Shown here in pieces: positions 21,851 to 33,767 of a DNA stretch of 64,000 bases (position 1 is the first letter of the stretch; the number at the start of each line of letters is the position of its first letter). Position numbers and translations under genes: made by a program. The notes beneath the pieces were generated by a model that was not told the origin of the DNA, ran no database searches, and saw only the letters and a list, made by a program, of their open reading frames with translations. Source of the DNA: Isochrysis galbana (lineage: Eukaryota > Haptophyta > Isochrysidales > Isochrysidaceae); assembly GCA_018136815.1 (NCBI GenBank), contig CM030932.1, forward strand, positions 4,812,407-4,876,406. The letters are read 5' to 3'.

Positions 21851-23417
21851 CTCCCCCACGACCAAGGGGACGGTGGAATGGCCTGCTTGCTTTGCCGCCA
21901 CGCCCGCCACCCTTCCGCCTTGATTGCATGCGTTGGAGGTTTTGATTGAGGGCGGCGATGGCGGCGCTGACGGGGCGAACACCCGTGGATGAGGGGCATT
22001 GCTCGCGACGATGGCCTAGCCCGCGACAATTCCAACAAATTTCTTGGTTGAGGCATTCGGATAGGGAGAACAAATTGGCGCGGGCACCTTCGACGTTGGC
22101 GGCGGCGAATGCATCCGCTAAGTCTTGGTGTGCGGCCTCTGCATCATCGGCATCGGCTAGAATCGCGTCCGGCCTTCCGGCTCGAGCATTGTTGTGAGCC
22201 GCGCGGCGGCGGATGAGGCCGTCTTGAACGAGAGAGCGCCAAACCTTGTCGAAGTAAGATTGCATGGAGTGAAAGTCTCGGGTGAAGCCATTAGGGACTA
22301 AATTTCCGGCGGCGTCGGGCGCAAGCACGACACTTTGGAGAACTTGGTGGATATGCTCGAAGTGCGGCGAGTCTCGGTAGAGCGAGGCGACTTGGAAGGC
22401 CTCATAGCCCAAGAGGTTCATCCACTCGGCGTTGATGATGTCACGCTCGCCGTCCGGGGCGTATCCTGGGTCGGGGGGATGCTCGAGCTTTGGCGTCGAC
22501 GTCAGCGGCACGGCGCGGAGGCCCATGGTCGACAGCGGCGGAGCGCTCGTGTCCTCGCGGCGAGGCGTGAAGTGGGGCCTTGGCGTGAAAGGCACCGGCG
22601 GAGTGTGGAGGTCCTCCGAGTATCCGTAGCCGGGAGCGGGAGTGAAGTCAGCCCGAGAGGAGGAGCGAGGGGCGTAAGGGAGTATCCCTACCGAGGTGCG
22701 AGGTGGGGCGGTCGAGTGGGGCGCTGACGGACGCGCGTTCGATGAAGGGGGCGGTTTCGGCGCAGAAGGGTGTGCCGACTCTGCCGCAGACGTCGGAGTG
22801 GTAGAAGCCCGCAAAGTCTTGACGTGGGTGTTGAGGCCCGCTATCATCTCAAGGAGGGCGGTGTGCTCTCGGTCGCGCTTCTCGTCGCGAAGTAGTTGAG
22901 CGTCGATCGCGGACTGCATGTGGGCGAGGCGGTCGGCTAAAAGGTCGGCGGCCGAGGGAGACTCGCTTACGTGTTCCCACGCGTAGTCTTCAAACGGGTT
23001 GTCATGGGGGTCGGGCCTCGGGCAGCCCGAGGTCCCAAGGGAGGTGAGCTCAGCTCGCTCGCGGAGTGGGTCCACGAGCAGCGGCTCGTCTGACGGAGCG
23101 GCGGATGGCGTCGCCGTGTTAGAAGGACCTTGCGGAGGCTCGGAGCCGCCGATTCCGACGAAGTGGACCCCTTGTGGCCCGAAAGAAGTTCCCGCTGTTT
23201 CCATAGGCAGAAATGGAGCGGGATTATGGAACGGCGCGGTCGTAGGCGCCAAGACGGAATTTGTGCTTGTCGAACACGCGATGACTACTGGCTCGTAGGC
23301 AGAGGGCCGTTCGATCGAGCCGGCAGCTGACGCGGCCGTGAAGGAGTCGTTGGTTGTTGCTTGCGGGAATATGTCTGAGAGGTCATAGTAGAAGTCGGGT
23401 CTGACAGCTTCTGCCAT
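21816..23417 (-). CDS. Copia Gag with zinc knuckle
   Basis: A 533-codon frame from the ATG at 23417. It has a Pro/Ser-rich N-terminal half, a helical region (FQVASLYRDSPHFEHIHQVL, MQSYFDKVWRSLVQDG), a CX2CX4HX4C knuckle (CWNCRGLGHRREQC) near 22030 and a Gly/Arg-rich tail. The frame is intact while pol is deleted, so only Gag could still be made. The C-terminal six residues overlap the antisense of the RT fragment, marking the deletion junction near 21830-21860. No 5' LTR was found between 23418 and 23960. Confidence 0.8.
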   Translation of the reverse strand: MAEAVRPDFYYDLSDIFPQATTNDSFTAASAAGSIERPSAYEPVVIACSTSTNSVLAPTTAPFHNPAPFLPMETAGTSFGPQGVHFVGIGGSEPPQGPSNTATPSAAPSDEPLLVDPLRERAELTSLGTSGCPRPDPHDNPFEDYAWEHVSESPSAADLLADRLAHMQSAIDAQLLRDEKRDREHTALLEMIAGLNTHVKTLRASTTPTSAAESAHPSAPKPPPSSNARPSAPHSTAPPRTSVGILPYAPRSSSRADFTPAPGYGYSEDLHTPPVPFTPRPHFTPRREDTSAPPLSTMGLRAVPLTSTPKLEHPPDPGYAPDGERDIINAEWMNLLGYEAFQVASLYRDSPHFEHIHQVLQSVVLAPDAAGNLVPNGFTRDFHSMQSYFDKVWRSLVQDGLIRRRAAHNNARAGRPDAILADADDAEAAHQDLADAFAAANVEGARANLFSLSECLNQEICWNCRGLGHRREQCPSSTGVRPVSAAIAALNQNLQRMQSRRKGGGRGGKASRPFHRPLGRGGGSPSLIFSNDP

Positions 23418-23959
23418 CGAGCGCTAGGGACGAAGCGAGAGACGGAGGTTCGGAGGCTCACAACGCGCGGCGTTGGAGGGTAGGGCCGAGGCTAGCTAGC
23501 GAGCTAGAGGAAGAGAGAGAAGGAGAATGAGAGCTTCTTAGGTCCAAGGTAGACACGAGAGACTACAACGCAGGGACTCAAAAAAGATCCCTCGCCACAC
23601 AGACACACACGAACTAAACCAAACAGGGCGAAAACTAACCACACCCAGGACGGACTGTCAAGCATCGGCACCAAGGCAACTCATCGGCGCACAGACATGC
23701 GACAGAGAAGTCGGAACAACGAGGGCAGACCTCGCTGGGGAGCTACCGCCGATACACGAAGAGAAGACGGAAGACTACAACCGATGCATGAGGAGAAGAC
23801 AGAAGACAGTCGTGGAACGTTTGATGACATCGAAAGAAAGTAAGAGAAGGGGTAGAATGTCGCCGACGAGACCTTGAGGCTTAAAATAACCCACCAGTTA
23901 GAAGTAAAAGTCTGTCATCGTAGGGAATACGACAGAGACACAGGAGGAAGGGGAGGAAA

Positions 23960-24165
23960 GATCACCGGGGGGGGGCGCGGGCCACCGGACCATATCTAAG
24001 CCCTTCACCCCTATCCCCCTAGTAGTGCACGGGGGGAGCCGCCTTATGGCGGGGGGAGAAGGGCCGGGGGAGTGGGGGTGTAGAAAGTATGCTACGTGCT
24101 ACGTGTAGTAGGTAGTGGTTCCATTCGCCGCGAGTGCGGTAAGAATATTAGAAGGGTTTTAAGAT
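23960..24165 (+). repeat. Retroposon R1 fragment
   Basis: The reverse complement matches 8520-8650 and 20700-20810 (GGGCCGGGGGAGTGGGGGTG, CCTAGTAGTGCACGGGG). The right end is GCGGTAAGAATATTAGAAGG then a T-run, the shared terminus. Direct GGCCGTCCTGTCTCTCCTCT repeats follow at 24247-24366. Confidence 0.7.
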
Positions 24166-24433
24166 TACTCCAGAACAGCCTTCCCCTTTCCCTCGTCGGC
24201 GGGCGGCGAGAACCTATCGTGTCCTCGAGCACGCCGCCGTGGGGAGGCCGTCCTGTCTCTCCTCTCCTCGAGCACAGCGTTGTGGGGGCCGCCCTCTGTC
24301 TATCTGCTCTCCTCGGGCACGCTTCTGTGCAGGTCGCAGAGGCCGTCCTGTCTCTCCTCTCCTTGAGTAGCTCGCTGGGGGTCTCGAAGTGGCCGCTCCA
24401 TCCATCGTGCTGCGTCAATTGCTGACTGAACGG

Positions 24434-25062
24434 ATGTGGCGGTGCTCGCAGCCGACCGTCACACGCCAGCAGGCTGGCTGCTGCATCGACGTGCTGCGGT
24501 GCGTCAGGCCCGCCTGCTCCACTAGCTCAAGCAGACTGGGTCACGAAAGTGCAGAGAGCGTAGCAGTTACCAAGCTGAGTGAGACTCGCATCTTCACAGC
24601 GGACGATGTCCTTGCATTTGCTCGACTCACGGGTGCGAACGCTCTCGCTTGTCAGTCTTGCACACAACCTACATCGCTGGGCATGCACGGCCTCATGTTG
24701 TGCATTCATACTGCTCTAACGCCGCAGGTGACATCAATCCGCTCCATGCTGACGCAGCTTTTGCTTCATCGGAGCGGTTTTCTGCGCCTGTGGTGCATGG
24801 CATGCTCTATGCATCCATGTTTGGCGCCATCGTCGGCGTTCGCTTCCCTGGCGCCGTGTACGTATCGCAAAGTCTCAATTTTCGAAAGCCCGTGTACCTT
24901 GGTGATACGATCACGGCGACGCTCGCGCTTCGTCGATCTGCCGGTGGCGGCCGTCTGCTTGACTTTGACACGCAGGCTACAAATCAAAGGCGAGAGGTTG
25001 TTCTCGATGGAACAGCGCGGGTGCTACTCCCGCGTACTGCTAGACCACGATCGAACAAGTGA
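24434..25062 (+). CDS. MaoC-like 3-hydroxyacyl-thioester dehydratase, two exons
   Basis: Exons 24434-24632 and 24728-25062 join in frame (ACGG|GTGCGA to CGCAG|GTGACATC) to give 177 aa. Splicing rebuilds the hot-dog active-site stretch: FTADDVLAFARLTG, then DINPLHADAAFA (catalytic D and H), then APVVHGMLYASMFGAIVG. VSQSLNFRKPVYLGDTI and the C-terminal strand complete the family. Size and the Arg/Ser/Cys-rich N-terminus resemble mitochondrial HTD2-type dehydratases of type II fatty acid synthesis. The ATG at 24434 is the first in frame after a GC-rich leader. Mitochondrial location is inferred. Confidence 0.85.
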
Positions 25063-25628
25063 GTGACTTGGCAACACGATACGAAGTGGTGGCTGACTTA
25101 GCATCTGCAAGCCTGATCTCAAACCTTCCTTTTCAAAATGGTCGACGTATCCTTTGGGCAACACGGGCGATAGCATGCTATCAACATGGTATGTGTTGTG
25201 GTTCGGCCGCCAGTACTCAGCACGACAACGAAATGTTTTCGCCTTCACCTGAAGTGTCGGGACGGAGCACTCGCGAGGCATCGGTTGCCATACCCCCGTA
25301 TCCGCAACAGTTTCCACTCACCTCCAGGGGGTTAGCGAGAGATTTCTCTTGTAGCATTGGTGTTGCATCACGTGGCATGGAGCAAACTGGCACGTGAGTT
25401 GGGCGGTCGTGAGAGCGAGGGAGCAGAGTATCGTCCTGTGTTTTTCTAGAATTGTACGAGCAGAGTGGCAGTTCGCCTGAGTATTTGCGCGAGGAGGCAA
25501 AAGCTCAGGAGGACCACCCGGCGGCTAGCGAGCTAGGAGCCGTCGTTAGCTAGATAAGCGCGCTAGAGGAAAGAGTACGAAAGTACATCAACTCGAGGGC
25601 TGGCTATTAGTATTCTACGTATTCAGCT
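25063..25628. other. Intergenic, no supported gene
   Basis: The 3' flank of the dehydratase gene. Frames are short and lack motifs. AT-richer sequence at 25590-25640 leads into the retroposon. Confidence 0.4.
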
Positions 25629-25893
25629 ACTTTTATAAGTTGGAGGCCAATGGGGGCCTCGCGTCCCTTTTTCTCCATCGCAGACACCCCCTGGGTGGGC
25701 CTGCACAACCAACCTCAGCCCATGCCTGCTGGCAGGGGCTGAGCTGACATCACTCTGGCCCAGACCCTTCGCCGAGCGCGCGCTGTGCGCCGCACGCACT
25801 CGCCTGCACTGGCCCTCGCTCGTACTGACCCCCCCACCACCACTGGGCCACAGACCACCAAGGCCGCCAGGAGGGCACCCAGCACCCAGGGCT
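25629..25893 (+). repeat. Retroposon C, copy 1
   Basis: Starts CTACTTTTATAAGTTGGAGG, then ATGGGGGCCTCGCG. The body matches 31710-32016 (CCCCTGGGTGGG, GCCGCACGCA, ACCACAGACCACCA, GGAGGGCACCCAGCACCCAG). It lacks the 3' third of the second copy. Confidence 0.75.
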
Positions 25894-26012
25894 AAGGTGT
25901 CGTTCCGTCAATTGTCAATTGTGGGACATCAGTCGAATTGAGCTATCAAATGTCCATGTACAAATCTACCATGTGCTTTTATAAGGATTGATCTATTTTT
26001 ACCGTGCGTGCG

Positions 26013-26700
26013 CAGAGAGATGTCTCACGGGAAGGGTGTGATGAGTTGCAATCACCCATGTGCACGCCGTGGATGCGCACGGCGCGATGTGCGATGTGCC
26101 TCGGTCCCCCCGCGGGGGCGCCGTGCGTGCGCATAGCAGCTTGTTTCTCTGCGGTTCACAATTACATAAACATGCAGTATAAGAGAGATGTCTCATGGGA
26201 AGGGTGTGATGAGTTGCAATCACCCATGTGCACGCCGTGGATGCGCACGGCGCGATGTGCCTCGGTCCCCCCGCGGGGGCGCCGTGCGTGCGCATAGCAG
26301 CTTGTTTCTCTGCGGTTCACAATTACATAAACACGCAGTATAAGAGAAATTTCTCAGGGGAAGGGTGTGATGAGTTGCAATCACCCATGTGCACGCCGTG
26401 GATGCGCACGGCGCGATGTGCCTCGGTTCCCCCCGCGGGAGCGCCGTGCGTGCGCATAACAACTTTTTCGCCTACTATGAATGAAGGTGCACGCCGTGCG
26501 TTCACTCTTTCCGCGGGGGAACTCTGGGCGCGGAGTGCGGCCGGGAACCTCGGGGGCACCCCCTGGGACCGAGAAACTTTTACAGTATATGACGATAACA
26601 TTAACATAAAAAATGGTCTGTCTTTGGGTCTCCTTTCCCTCCTCCCGCCCCCCCCTCCCCATCTCACCGACCCAACACCGACCGATCGTCCCCAGTGAGA
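26013..26700 (+). repeat. Repeat D: about 160-bp tandem units plus flank
   Basis: Three units start near 26013, 26183 and 26343. Each has a GATGTCTCACGG-like start, TTGCAATCACCCATGTGCAC, the palindromic GCACGCCGTG stretch and CCCCGCGGGGGCGCCGTGCG. The last is partial and runs into GTGCACGCCGTGCGTTCACT. Related arrays are at 45410-45830 (+) and 48757-49110 (-). Each plus-strand array is followed by an MV-TRRASRSS-type frame. Confidence 0.75.
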
Positions 26701-26776
26701 GAGAAGGCTCCTGCCTCCCTGCCTCCTCCCTGCTCGCTCACCCTCCAGCTCTCTCCTCGTCCTCGTCTTCCTCACG

Positions 26777-27493
26777 ATGGTGGCGACTCGGCGCGCATCC
26801 GCACGGTCTTCCTGCTCTCGCGCTCCTGCTCGCTGGCTTCGTTCGACTCTCTCGACACGGCCACCTGTCGACTGGACGCCAAGCGCAAGCGCTGCTCGCA
26901 CGACCCGTTCCTCCTCCTGCTCCACGGCCCCGGCGGCGGAGGCGGAGTCTCCTCGCGTTCCTGAGGCCGAGGAGGAGGCTCTTTCTCCGATCGAGGAGGC
27001 CACCACCACCACCGACGAGGACTCCGGGCCCGTGGAGGAAGGAGGAGAGGGAGAGGAGGAGAAGAACGAGAACTGTGCGTCGGACGCTCCTGGCCTTCTT
27101 CTTCCTGTCTCGCCAGCTGCTGCAAGTTTGTACCTTAATAAGGGGGTCCTTCAAGTAGAACTTATACTTATACCGTCCACATGGGGGGCACTTGCGAAAA
27201 AAACAACCAAACCTGAGGTTGCACCCTCTCAGCTCGAGGAGGCCACGCAGCTCGAGGAGGCCACGCAGCTCGAGGAGGCCACGCAGCTCGAGGAGGCCAC
27301 GCAGCTCGAGGAGGCCACGCAGCTCGAGGAGGCCACGCAGCTCGAGGAGGCCACGCAGCTCGAGGAGGCCACGCAGCTCGAGGAGGCCACGTGCAGCGCC
27401 TATGCAAGCTCGCGCGGAGCTTTCGGCTGTCGTCGGTGGACCTCTCGTGCGACTCGATTGGCGCGGAGAGCCAACCAATGCTCTCACAGCTGA
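26777..27493 (+). CDS. Hypothetical low-complexity ORF with nine QLEEAT repeats
   Basis: The ATG at 26777 (MVATRRASARSSCSRAPARW) starts a 238-codon frame: Ser/Arg-rich, then acidic (EEEALSPIEEATTTTDED), then an internal MITE-derived segment (27178-27230), then nine 18-bp units encoding QLEEAT, then a basic tail. The first 35 codons recur at 45980, where the frame then enters an inverted acid-coding stretch. It may belong to the repeat D element rather than the host. No domain recognised. Confidence 0.35.
   Translation: MVATRRASARSSCSRAPARWLRSTLSTRPPVDWTPSASAARTTRSSSCSTAPAAEAESPRVPEAEEEALSPIEEATTTTDEDSGPVEEGGEGEEEKNENCASDAPGLLLPVSPAAASLYLNKGVLQVELILIPSTWGALAKKTTKPEVAPSQLEEATQLEEATQLEEATQLEEATQLEEATQLEEATQLEEATQLEEATQLEEATCSAYASSRGAFGCRRWTSRATRLARRANQCSHS
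27230..27391 (+). repeat. 18-bp minisatellite, nine copies
   Basis: Nine exact CAGCTCGAGGAGGCCACG units, in frame as QLEEAT. Confidence 0.9.
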
Positions 27494-27649
27494 GGAAGCT
27501 CAAGGTGTAGGACACCCTGCTGTGATCACGATGCACGGGAAGAGTCGTCGTCACGTGTCAATAGTAATTATAATGTGCATATATGCGGGGCCCGCATCGA
27601 GTGGGGGGGGGAGGGGGGTCGAATACCCTAGTAAATATAATATGCATCT

Positions 27650-29363
<1,714 letters not shown>

Positions 29364-29473
29364 ACATCTATGCGGGGGTATAATTTCTCCCGTATCCGTA
29401 TTCGGGTGGTGCACCGGGACTTTTGATGGCCCGCACCTTTTCGCCACTTTCGTTTTCCCGTGTACTAGATAGA

Positions 29474-29800
29474 CTATTTGAAAACGTCGCGTAAACGGTG
29501 GGTTTCTTTATCGATTTTGGCGGCTAGTTTCCGCCAGAACGCTTTCATGGCTTGGGGTCCCCCTAGCGGGACTCCTAGTATGTAGTATGGTCGCGTACTA
29601 GAGACTAGAGACCCAAACATAGCAGTCGACAAATGAGTGAGTGAGAATACACGCTCGCAAACTGCCGACGAATTGGGAGACAATGAGAAGGTAGAAGGTT
29701 AATCGAGATTCGAGCGGCAAGTGCCCATGTCGGAATCTTTGTAGAGTTGCATGCCCACCAATGCAACACCTTGGTTGGGAGGGCGTCAGGCGACAACCGC
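29474..29800 (-). pseudogene. hAT transposase dimerisation remnant, frameshifted
   Basis: One minus frame reads KIPTWALAARISINLLPSH and the next continues SPNSSAVCERVFSLTHLSTAMF, together the PSSA-x-ERVFS signature of hAT C-termini, broken by one frameshift. A short basic tail ends at 29474. It flanks the foldback element on its right side. Confidence 0.65.
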
Positions 29801-29959
29801 GTCCAGCGGTTTTCCGAAATTGCTCATTAGGTGTTCTTCTAGCTTCTAGGGGTGAAATTGCTCGGTAGGTTGCTAGATGTTGCTCAATGTTGCCTGTGGC
29901 CCCTGAAGTTGCTCGTGAGTTGCTCGCACGCTCAAACACCCCGAAGTTGCTCGGAAAGT

Positions 29960-30460
29960 TGCCGGCAACTCTTGTCAGGCCCTAATGCATATGCACCCGC
30001 ACACCTACTGGTACAGCATGGCCATCATGCGCGTGCCCACGAGCAGGAGCAAACGCGGCGCCCGAGCAAGCAAGCCCCAAAAGTGCGAATGGCGCCTGCT
30101 TCGCCTTGTCGCTCTACCCATCCCCCCCCATCAATCTCCCTCGCGCGCTCCGTAAAGAGAAGAAGCTTATCACCGGCAGTTTGTAGTCTTAGGAATGATC
30201 CCACACAAATAATGGCATCTCCAACATACACACAATAGAGGGGACATCCTCCCATGGCCAGTGGCCCTGGCCATCAATGGACCGTGCGCTCTCGCCGCAA
30301 TATAAAGGCGAGATTCTCAGACCGAGGCGCCCCGAGCAGTGCTCAAAGCTCAACTCTTGATCCAAGCACTGCCAGGCGCGGTTTGGGCATCACCGAAAAG
30401 CGATCTGCCTTGTCCGTGTGCCGTCCTCAAAAGAGGCAAGTCATCTTAAAGTCCGATCGC
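29960..30460. other. Intergenic, no supported gene
   Basis: The region just left of this (29850-29960) repeats GAAGTTGCTCG-like motifs. No coding support is seen within it, and it holds the 3' flank of the MTHFR-like gene. Confidence 0.4.
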
Positions 30461-30461
30461 C

Positions 30462-31364
30462 TTATTCATTCCGCGCTTCAGATCGCGGCGCGAGCCCTGG
30501 CCCACGCGTACGGTGGACAAGAGGGGTAAAACCGGCGGTCCGCAGCACGTCCAGGCTATCGGCACCATTGAGCGTCGCAACGTGCAGCACTAGCTCCGTA
30601 TTGACAGGCAATGGCATACCGCGGAGTGCTGTGGCGAGCTTGCTCAGTGCTGCCGTGCTGACTTGACGCACTGCTTCATCTGAGCGCGCAGACTGGAGTT
30701 GAGAGCGGAGCCAGGCCGGTGGTGTGAGTCCAAGTCCGCGCGTCACTCGTGAAAACTCCGTATTCGATTGGATAGGCAGTAGGGTGGGTGAGAGAGTGCA
30801 ACCCGCCAAGTCGTCACCAAGATCAGCAACCAGGGCTGAAATAGCGCTTGCGTCGTAAACTGGTTGGCATAACACACATGAAGCACCCGCCCGCAACTGC
30901 AATCGAAGCTGCTGGAGGTCCTCTTCATACACCCCGCACTCGCCTGTGCTACCGCGAGGATAGCCCGGCACAGCACAGCGGACCGCTCCTGCCGACTTCT
31001 CCTTGATAAAGCGGACGAGCTCGAGCAGCGTGCCGAATCCATCAGGCCCAGGGTTGGCGGTGGCGTGTCCGGGCAAGAGCAGAAGATCCCGCACGCCAGC
31101 CCGGGCGCACTCATCTACGACCCACGCGGCGCGTGCACGCGTCGTGCCTGTTCTCGGCAGGTGAAGCTGCAAACGGACAGCGTGCGACTGTACGGCTGCC
31201 GCGATCCGGCTTCCACCGCCTGCCTCGCCGAGCTGATAGCCGCTCAAGCTGAGCAGCGCGGGGCCGAAGTCGCACAACTGCCGGAGCAGCGGCTCGCATA
31301 GCTCGGACACCCCCTTCTCAGATCGCGGCACGAAGACCTCAAGTGAGAGGCGCGGGGGCAGCAT
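30462..31364 (-). CDS. MTHFR: Methylenetetrahydrofolate reductase-like protein (catalytic domain only)
   Basis: A 300-aa single-exon frame from the ATG at 31364. An upstream in-frame extension crosses a poly-C/G stretch and was not used. It follows the MetF/MTHFR barrel: SLEVFVPRSEKGVSEL, VRDLLLLPGHA, VAGYP-like CAVPGYPRGSTGECG, ASCVLCQPVYDASAI (usual Q-x-FYD), then GCTLSPTLLPIQSNTEFSRV. It would use FAD and NAD(P)H to make 5-methyltetrahydrofolate. The usual (D/E)-WGAGG stretch appears as LSLSGYQLGEAGGGS, so the fold is clear but activity is less certain. No C-terminal SAM-binding domain. A GAGTAGTAGAGTA motif lies at 31530-31542, upstream. Confidence 0.7.
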   Translation of the reverse strand: MLPPRLSLEVFVPRSEKGVSELCEPLLRQLCDFGPALLSLSGYQLGEAGGGSRIAAAVQSHAVRLQLHLPRTGTTRARAAWVVDECARAGVRDLLLLPGHATANPGPDGFGTLLELVRFIKEKSAGAVRCAVPGYPRGSTGECGVYEEDLQQLRLQLRAGASCVLCQPVYDASAISALVADLGDDLAGCTLSPTLLPIQSNTEFSRVTRGLGLTPPAWLRSQLQSARSDEAVRQVSTAALSKLATALRGMPLPVNTELVLHVATLNGADSLDVLRTAGFTPLVHRTRGPGLAPRSEARNE

Positions 31365-31709
31365 ACAGGGTCCGCCGCGCGAGGCAGTAGCCTTTGTGAC
31401 GAGGTCGGTCGGTCGGCCGGCCTGTCGCGGGAGGGGGGGGGGGGAAAGGGGGGGGAGAGAACGAGGAGAGCAAGCGTCTCCCTCGCCGCCCACGCGGGCT
31501 CCTACTGCGAGGTGTGCGTCGACGACATCGAGTAGTAGAGTAAAGTACAAAGGAAACCTTTATCTGTCGCGAGATGCTGGTCGTTGAGGCGCCACGGGTC
31601 GGCAGGGCCAAGCAAGACCTATCGTTTTAACGATAGTTGATCTTGATGGGGAAGTAGCTGCCAAATGGCAGTTGGCAGTTGGTGCCCAAGAGGTACAGGC
31701 ACGCCAGAT

Positions 31710-32110
31710 CAACCTACTTTTATAAGTAGGGGTCGATGGGGGCCTCTCGCCCCCCTCCCTCCATCGAAGACATCCCCTGGGTGGGTAGGTGGGCCTGCAC
31801 AATCATCCATCATATCCCCAGCCCCGGCCATCTGGCAGGGGCTCAGCACACTCAACAGTCAACAGAACCACCCAGACTCTCAGTGGGCGCGCGACGCGCG
31901 CCGCACGCATTCGCCTGCATTGGCCTCCAATCGTACTGACCCCCCCTCCACCACTGAACCACAGACCACCAGAGCCGCCAGGAGGGCACCCAGCACCCAG
32001 GGCCAGCGAGGCAAGCGAGGGAGAGGCAGAGAGGCAGGAGAGGCCAGAGGCACTGCCCCAACCTCCACTGCCCCCTGAGTTGCCCCAGCTGGTCCTCGGG
32101 GGGGGGGGGG
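31710..32110 (+). repeat. Retroposon C, copy 2
   Basis: Starts with a perfect 6-bp stem (CCTACTTTTATAAGTAGG), then GGTCG and ATGGGGGCCTCTCGC. The body is homologous to 25629-25893 and continues into the GCCAGCGAGG module shared with R1. It ends in a poly-G run. A second perfect stem (CTATCGTTTTAACGATAG) lies just upstream at about 31619. Confidence 0.75.
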
Positions 32111-32119
32111 GGGGGGGGC

Positions 32120-32235
32120 TCAGAGGGGGGCCATGGCGCGCGCAGGCATCACGCGCCCGTAGGCGGAGAACGAAGAGAATAGCGACAAAAGAACGACAAA
32201 AAAACACAATCCGGCCCGGAAAAAGGTAATTCCTG
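32120..32235 (-). repeat. Repeat E, copy 1
   Basis: The reverse complement of 38010-38130: GGATYGTGTTTTTTTGTCGT, TTCTCTTCGTTCTCC, then GGCGCGCGCCATGGCCCCC. Confidence 0.65.
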
Positions 32236-32411
32236 CAACCCACAACCCATTTACGATATACTACCTTCGTTTCAAAACTGAAACCCGTAAGACCGGTAGA
32301 TCAAAAATAAAACTAACAAGAGCTAGACGAGAAAGCGCGCCCTTGAACTATGTTGCAGGGGGTACATTGGGGCTTAATCCTATTACTTTAGTCGGTCTCA
32401 CAATTGTCATT

Positions 32412-32951
32412 TTATCCCTCAACCACGGCTGGTCGACAGCGTGGTTGCTCGGGTGAATTCGTCGTCAAAGTAGTCGTCGTCTCTTCGGGTACTCCGACTG
32501 CCGCTATCGTGGCAGAGGGCCTAGAGGCGTCGTCCTCGTTGGTAGCGGTACAGGGTGATAGCTTGGGGCTAGTGTAGCCCAGTCCTCTCTTGTCGGTGGG
32601 GTGCCTCGGGTGGTCGGACATCTTTTCCCAATCTTTCTCGAGACGGGCTTGGGCTTCTGTCTTGGGTCTTCGAACTAATGAGGCTAGCTCTTCGGCGCGG
32701 ATGCCTTTGGCTTCCACGAACTCGATCGGCGCTCGGACGGCAGCGGCAAGGTCGGATTCCTCGTCGGCGCCTCGTCCGGCTAGAGCTTGCGCTCTTATTT
32801 CGTCAGCGGTTTCGAGCGTGACGTTGGACCATTTCTGGTCCCCGTTCACTCCGAATGATTGCCATTGTTGGCGCCGCTTCCGGAGAGTCGTCGGCGTCGT
32901 CGGACGCGCGGACGCGGCGAGCTCGCGCGTGCCGGAGGCGGGGCGGTCCAT
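32412..32951 (-). pseudogene. Downstream ORF of the methylase-bearing element
   Basis: This frame overlaps the end of the methylase-like frame in another phase and reads SDDADDSP/WQSFGVNGDQKWSN-type sequence, then an Ala/Glu-rich helix (EIRAQALAGRGADEESDLAAA). No family recognised. Probably the same element-encoded protein after a frameshift. Confidence 0.3.
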
Positions 32952-32989
32952 GGAGAGAATGGGTCGTGGAGAGTAGACTCGGAGGCGTA

Positions 32990-33744
32990 GAGTGGCGTGT
33001 CGTTGTCGTGGTTATCGTGGGTTTCTTTTTGGTCTTCGTGGTTGTCTGACTCGGGAGTAGCTGGACGCGAAACAACGGGGTCGGAAGAAACTTCACTAGT
33101 TTCCCCCCCCTCTCATAACGATGAAGAGCCGACCACGGCTCGTAGGCGGTAGCCTCGGTCGAGCTAAGTGAGGGCCGGTCCAATAGGCTGCGCCGCGCGC
33201 AAGCGAGTAGCTCTAACGCGGACAATTTCTTCGTCGATGTCTGGTTTCGCTGTTGGCTCAAATGTCGCAAAATGACAGGCATCCAATGGATCGCCATCGC
33301 TCCAGCTACACCGACGTAGGTGCGGCTGCGAAGAGCGCCACGGTGCGGTGAAGGAGAGAGGTTAGCCATGGCTGACTCACGGCCATCCACGACGCAGTTC
33401 GGCTTGAGGAGCGGTAGTCCTTTGGTGAGGTACAACCCGGTGGCTTTCTGGTGTCCAGTGCCGTGCTCCCAGGGTTGGACGACTTGGGTCGGGGTCAACC
33501 CCCCGACTAAACGGCTGGCTTCCGCATGCATCCGAGGGTTCTCGACCGCTACAAATGGAGCAGTGGCGGAGGCCATTGACTTGAAGACGCGGGCGGCCGA
33601 CTCAAGAGCGGCACGACGTCCAGGTTCTCGTGAGAGCCATTGGCTGCTGACGGCGGAGAGGTACGTGCAGGGCGGGTGGGCGATGACCAAGTCCCAACCT
33701 AGGTTTTGGTCCATTAGACGAGACCGAAGTCGAGGACCTAACAC
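32990..33744 (-). pseudogene. Phage-type C5-cytosine-methylase-like domain, N-terminally truncated
   Basis: The minus frame opens at 33744 with WDLVIAHPPCTYLSAVSSQW (motif IV PPC with the catalytic Cys). It continues FVAVENPRMH (motif VI-like ENP), QPWEHGTGHQKATGLYL and HRGALRSRTYVGVAGAMAIHW, the order of small phage and prophage DNA-methylase-like proteins. The SAM-binding motif I would lie upstream, but at 33745 the sequence becomes a non-LTR element on the other strand. The C-terminal part degenerates into Thr/Lys runs. Probably carried by a mobile element. Confidence 0.6.
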
Positions 33745-33767
33745 GGGCCTTACGGGAAACGCAGAAC

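Noticed and set aside
31365..31550. N-terminal extension of the MTHFR-like frame
   Set aside because: It begins at TTG, crosses a poly-C/G stretch and overlaps the putative promoter motif; the ATG at 31364 fits family length.
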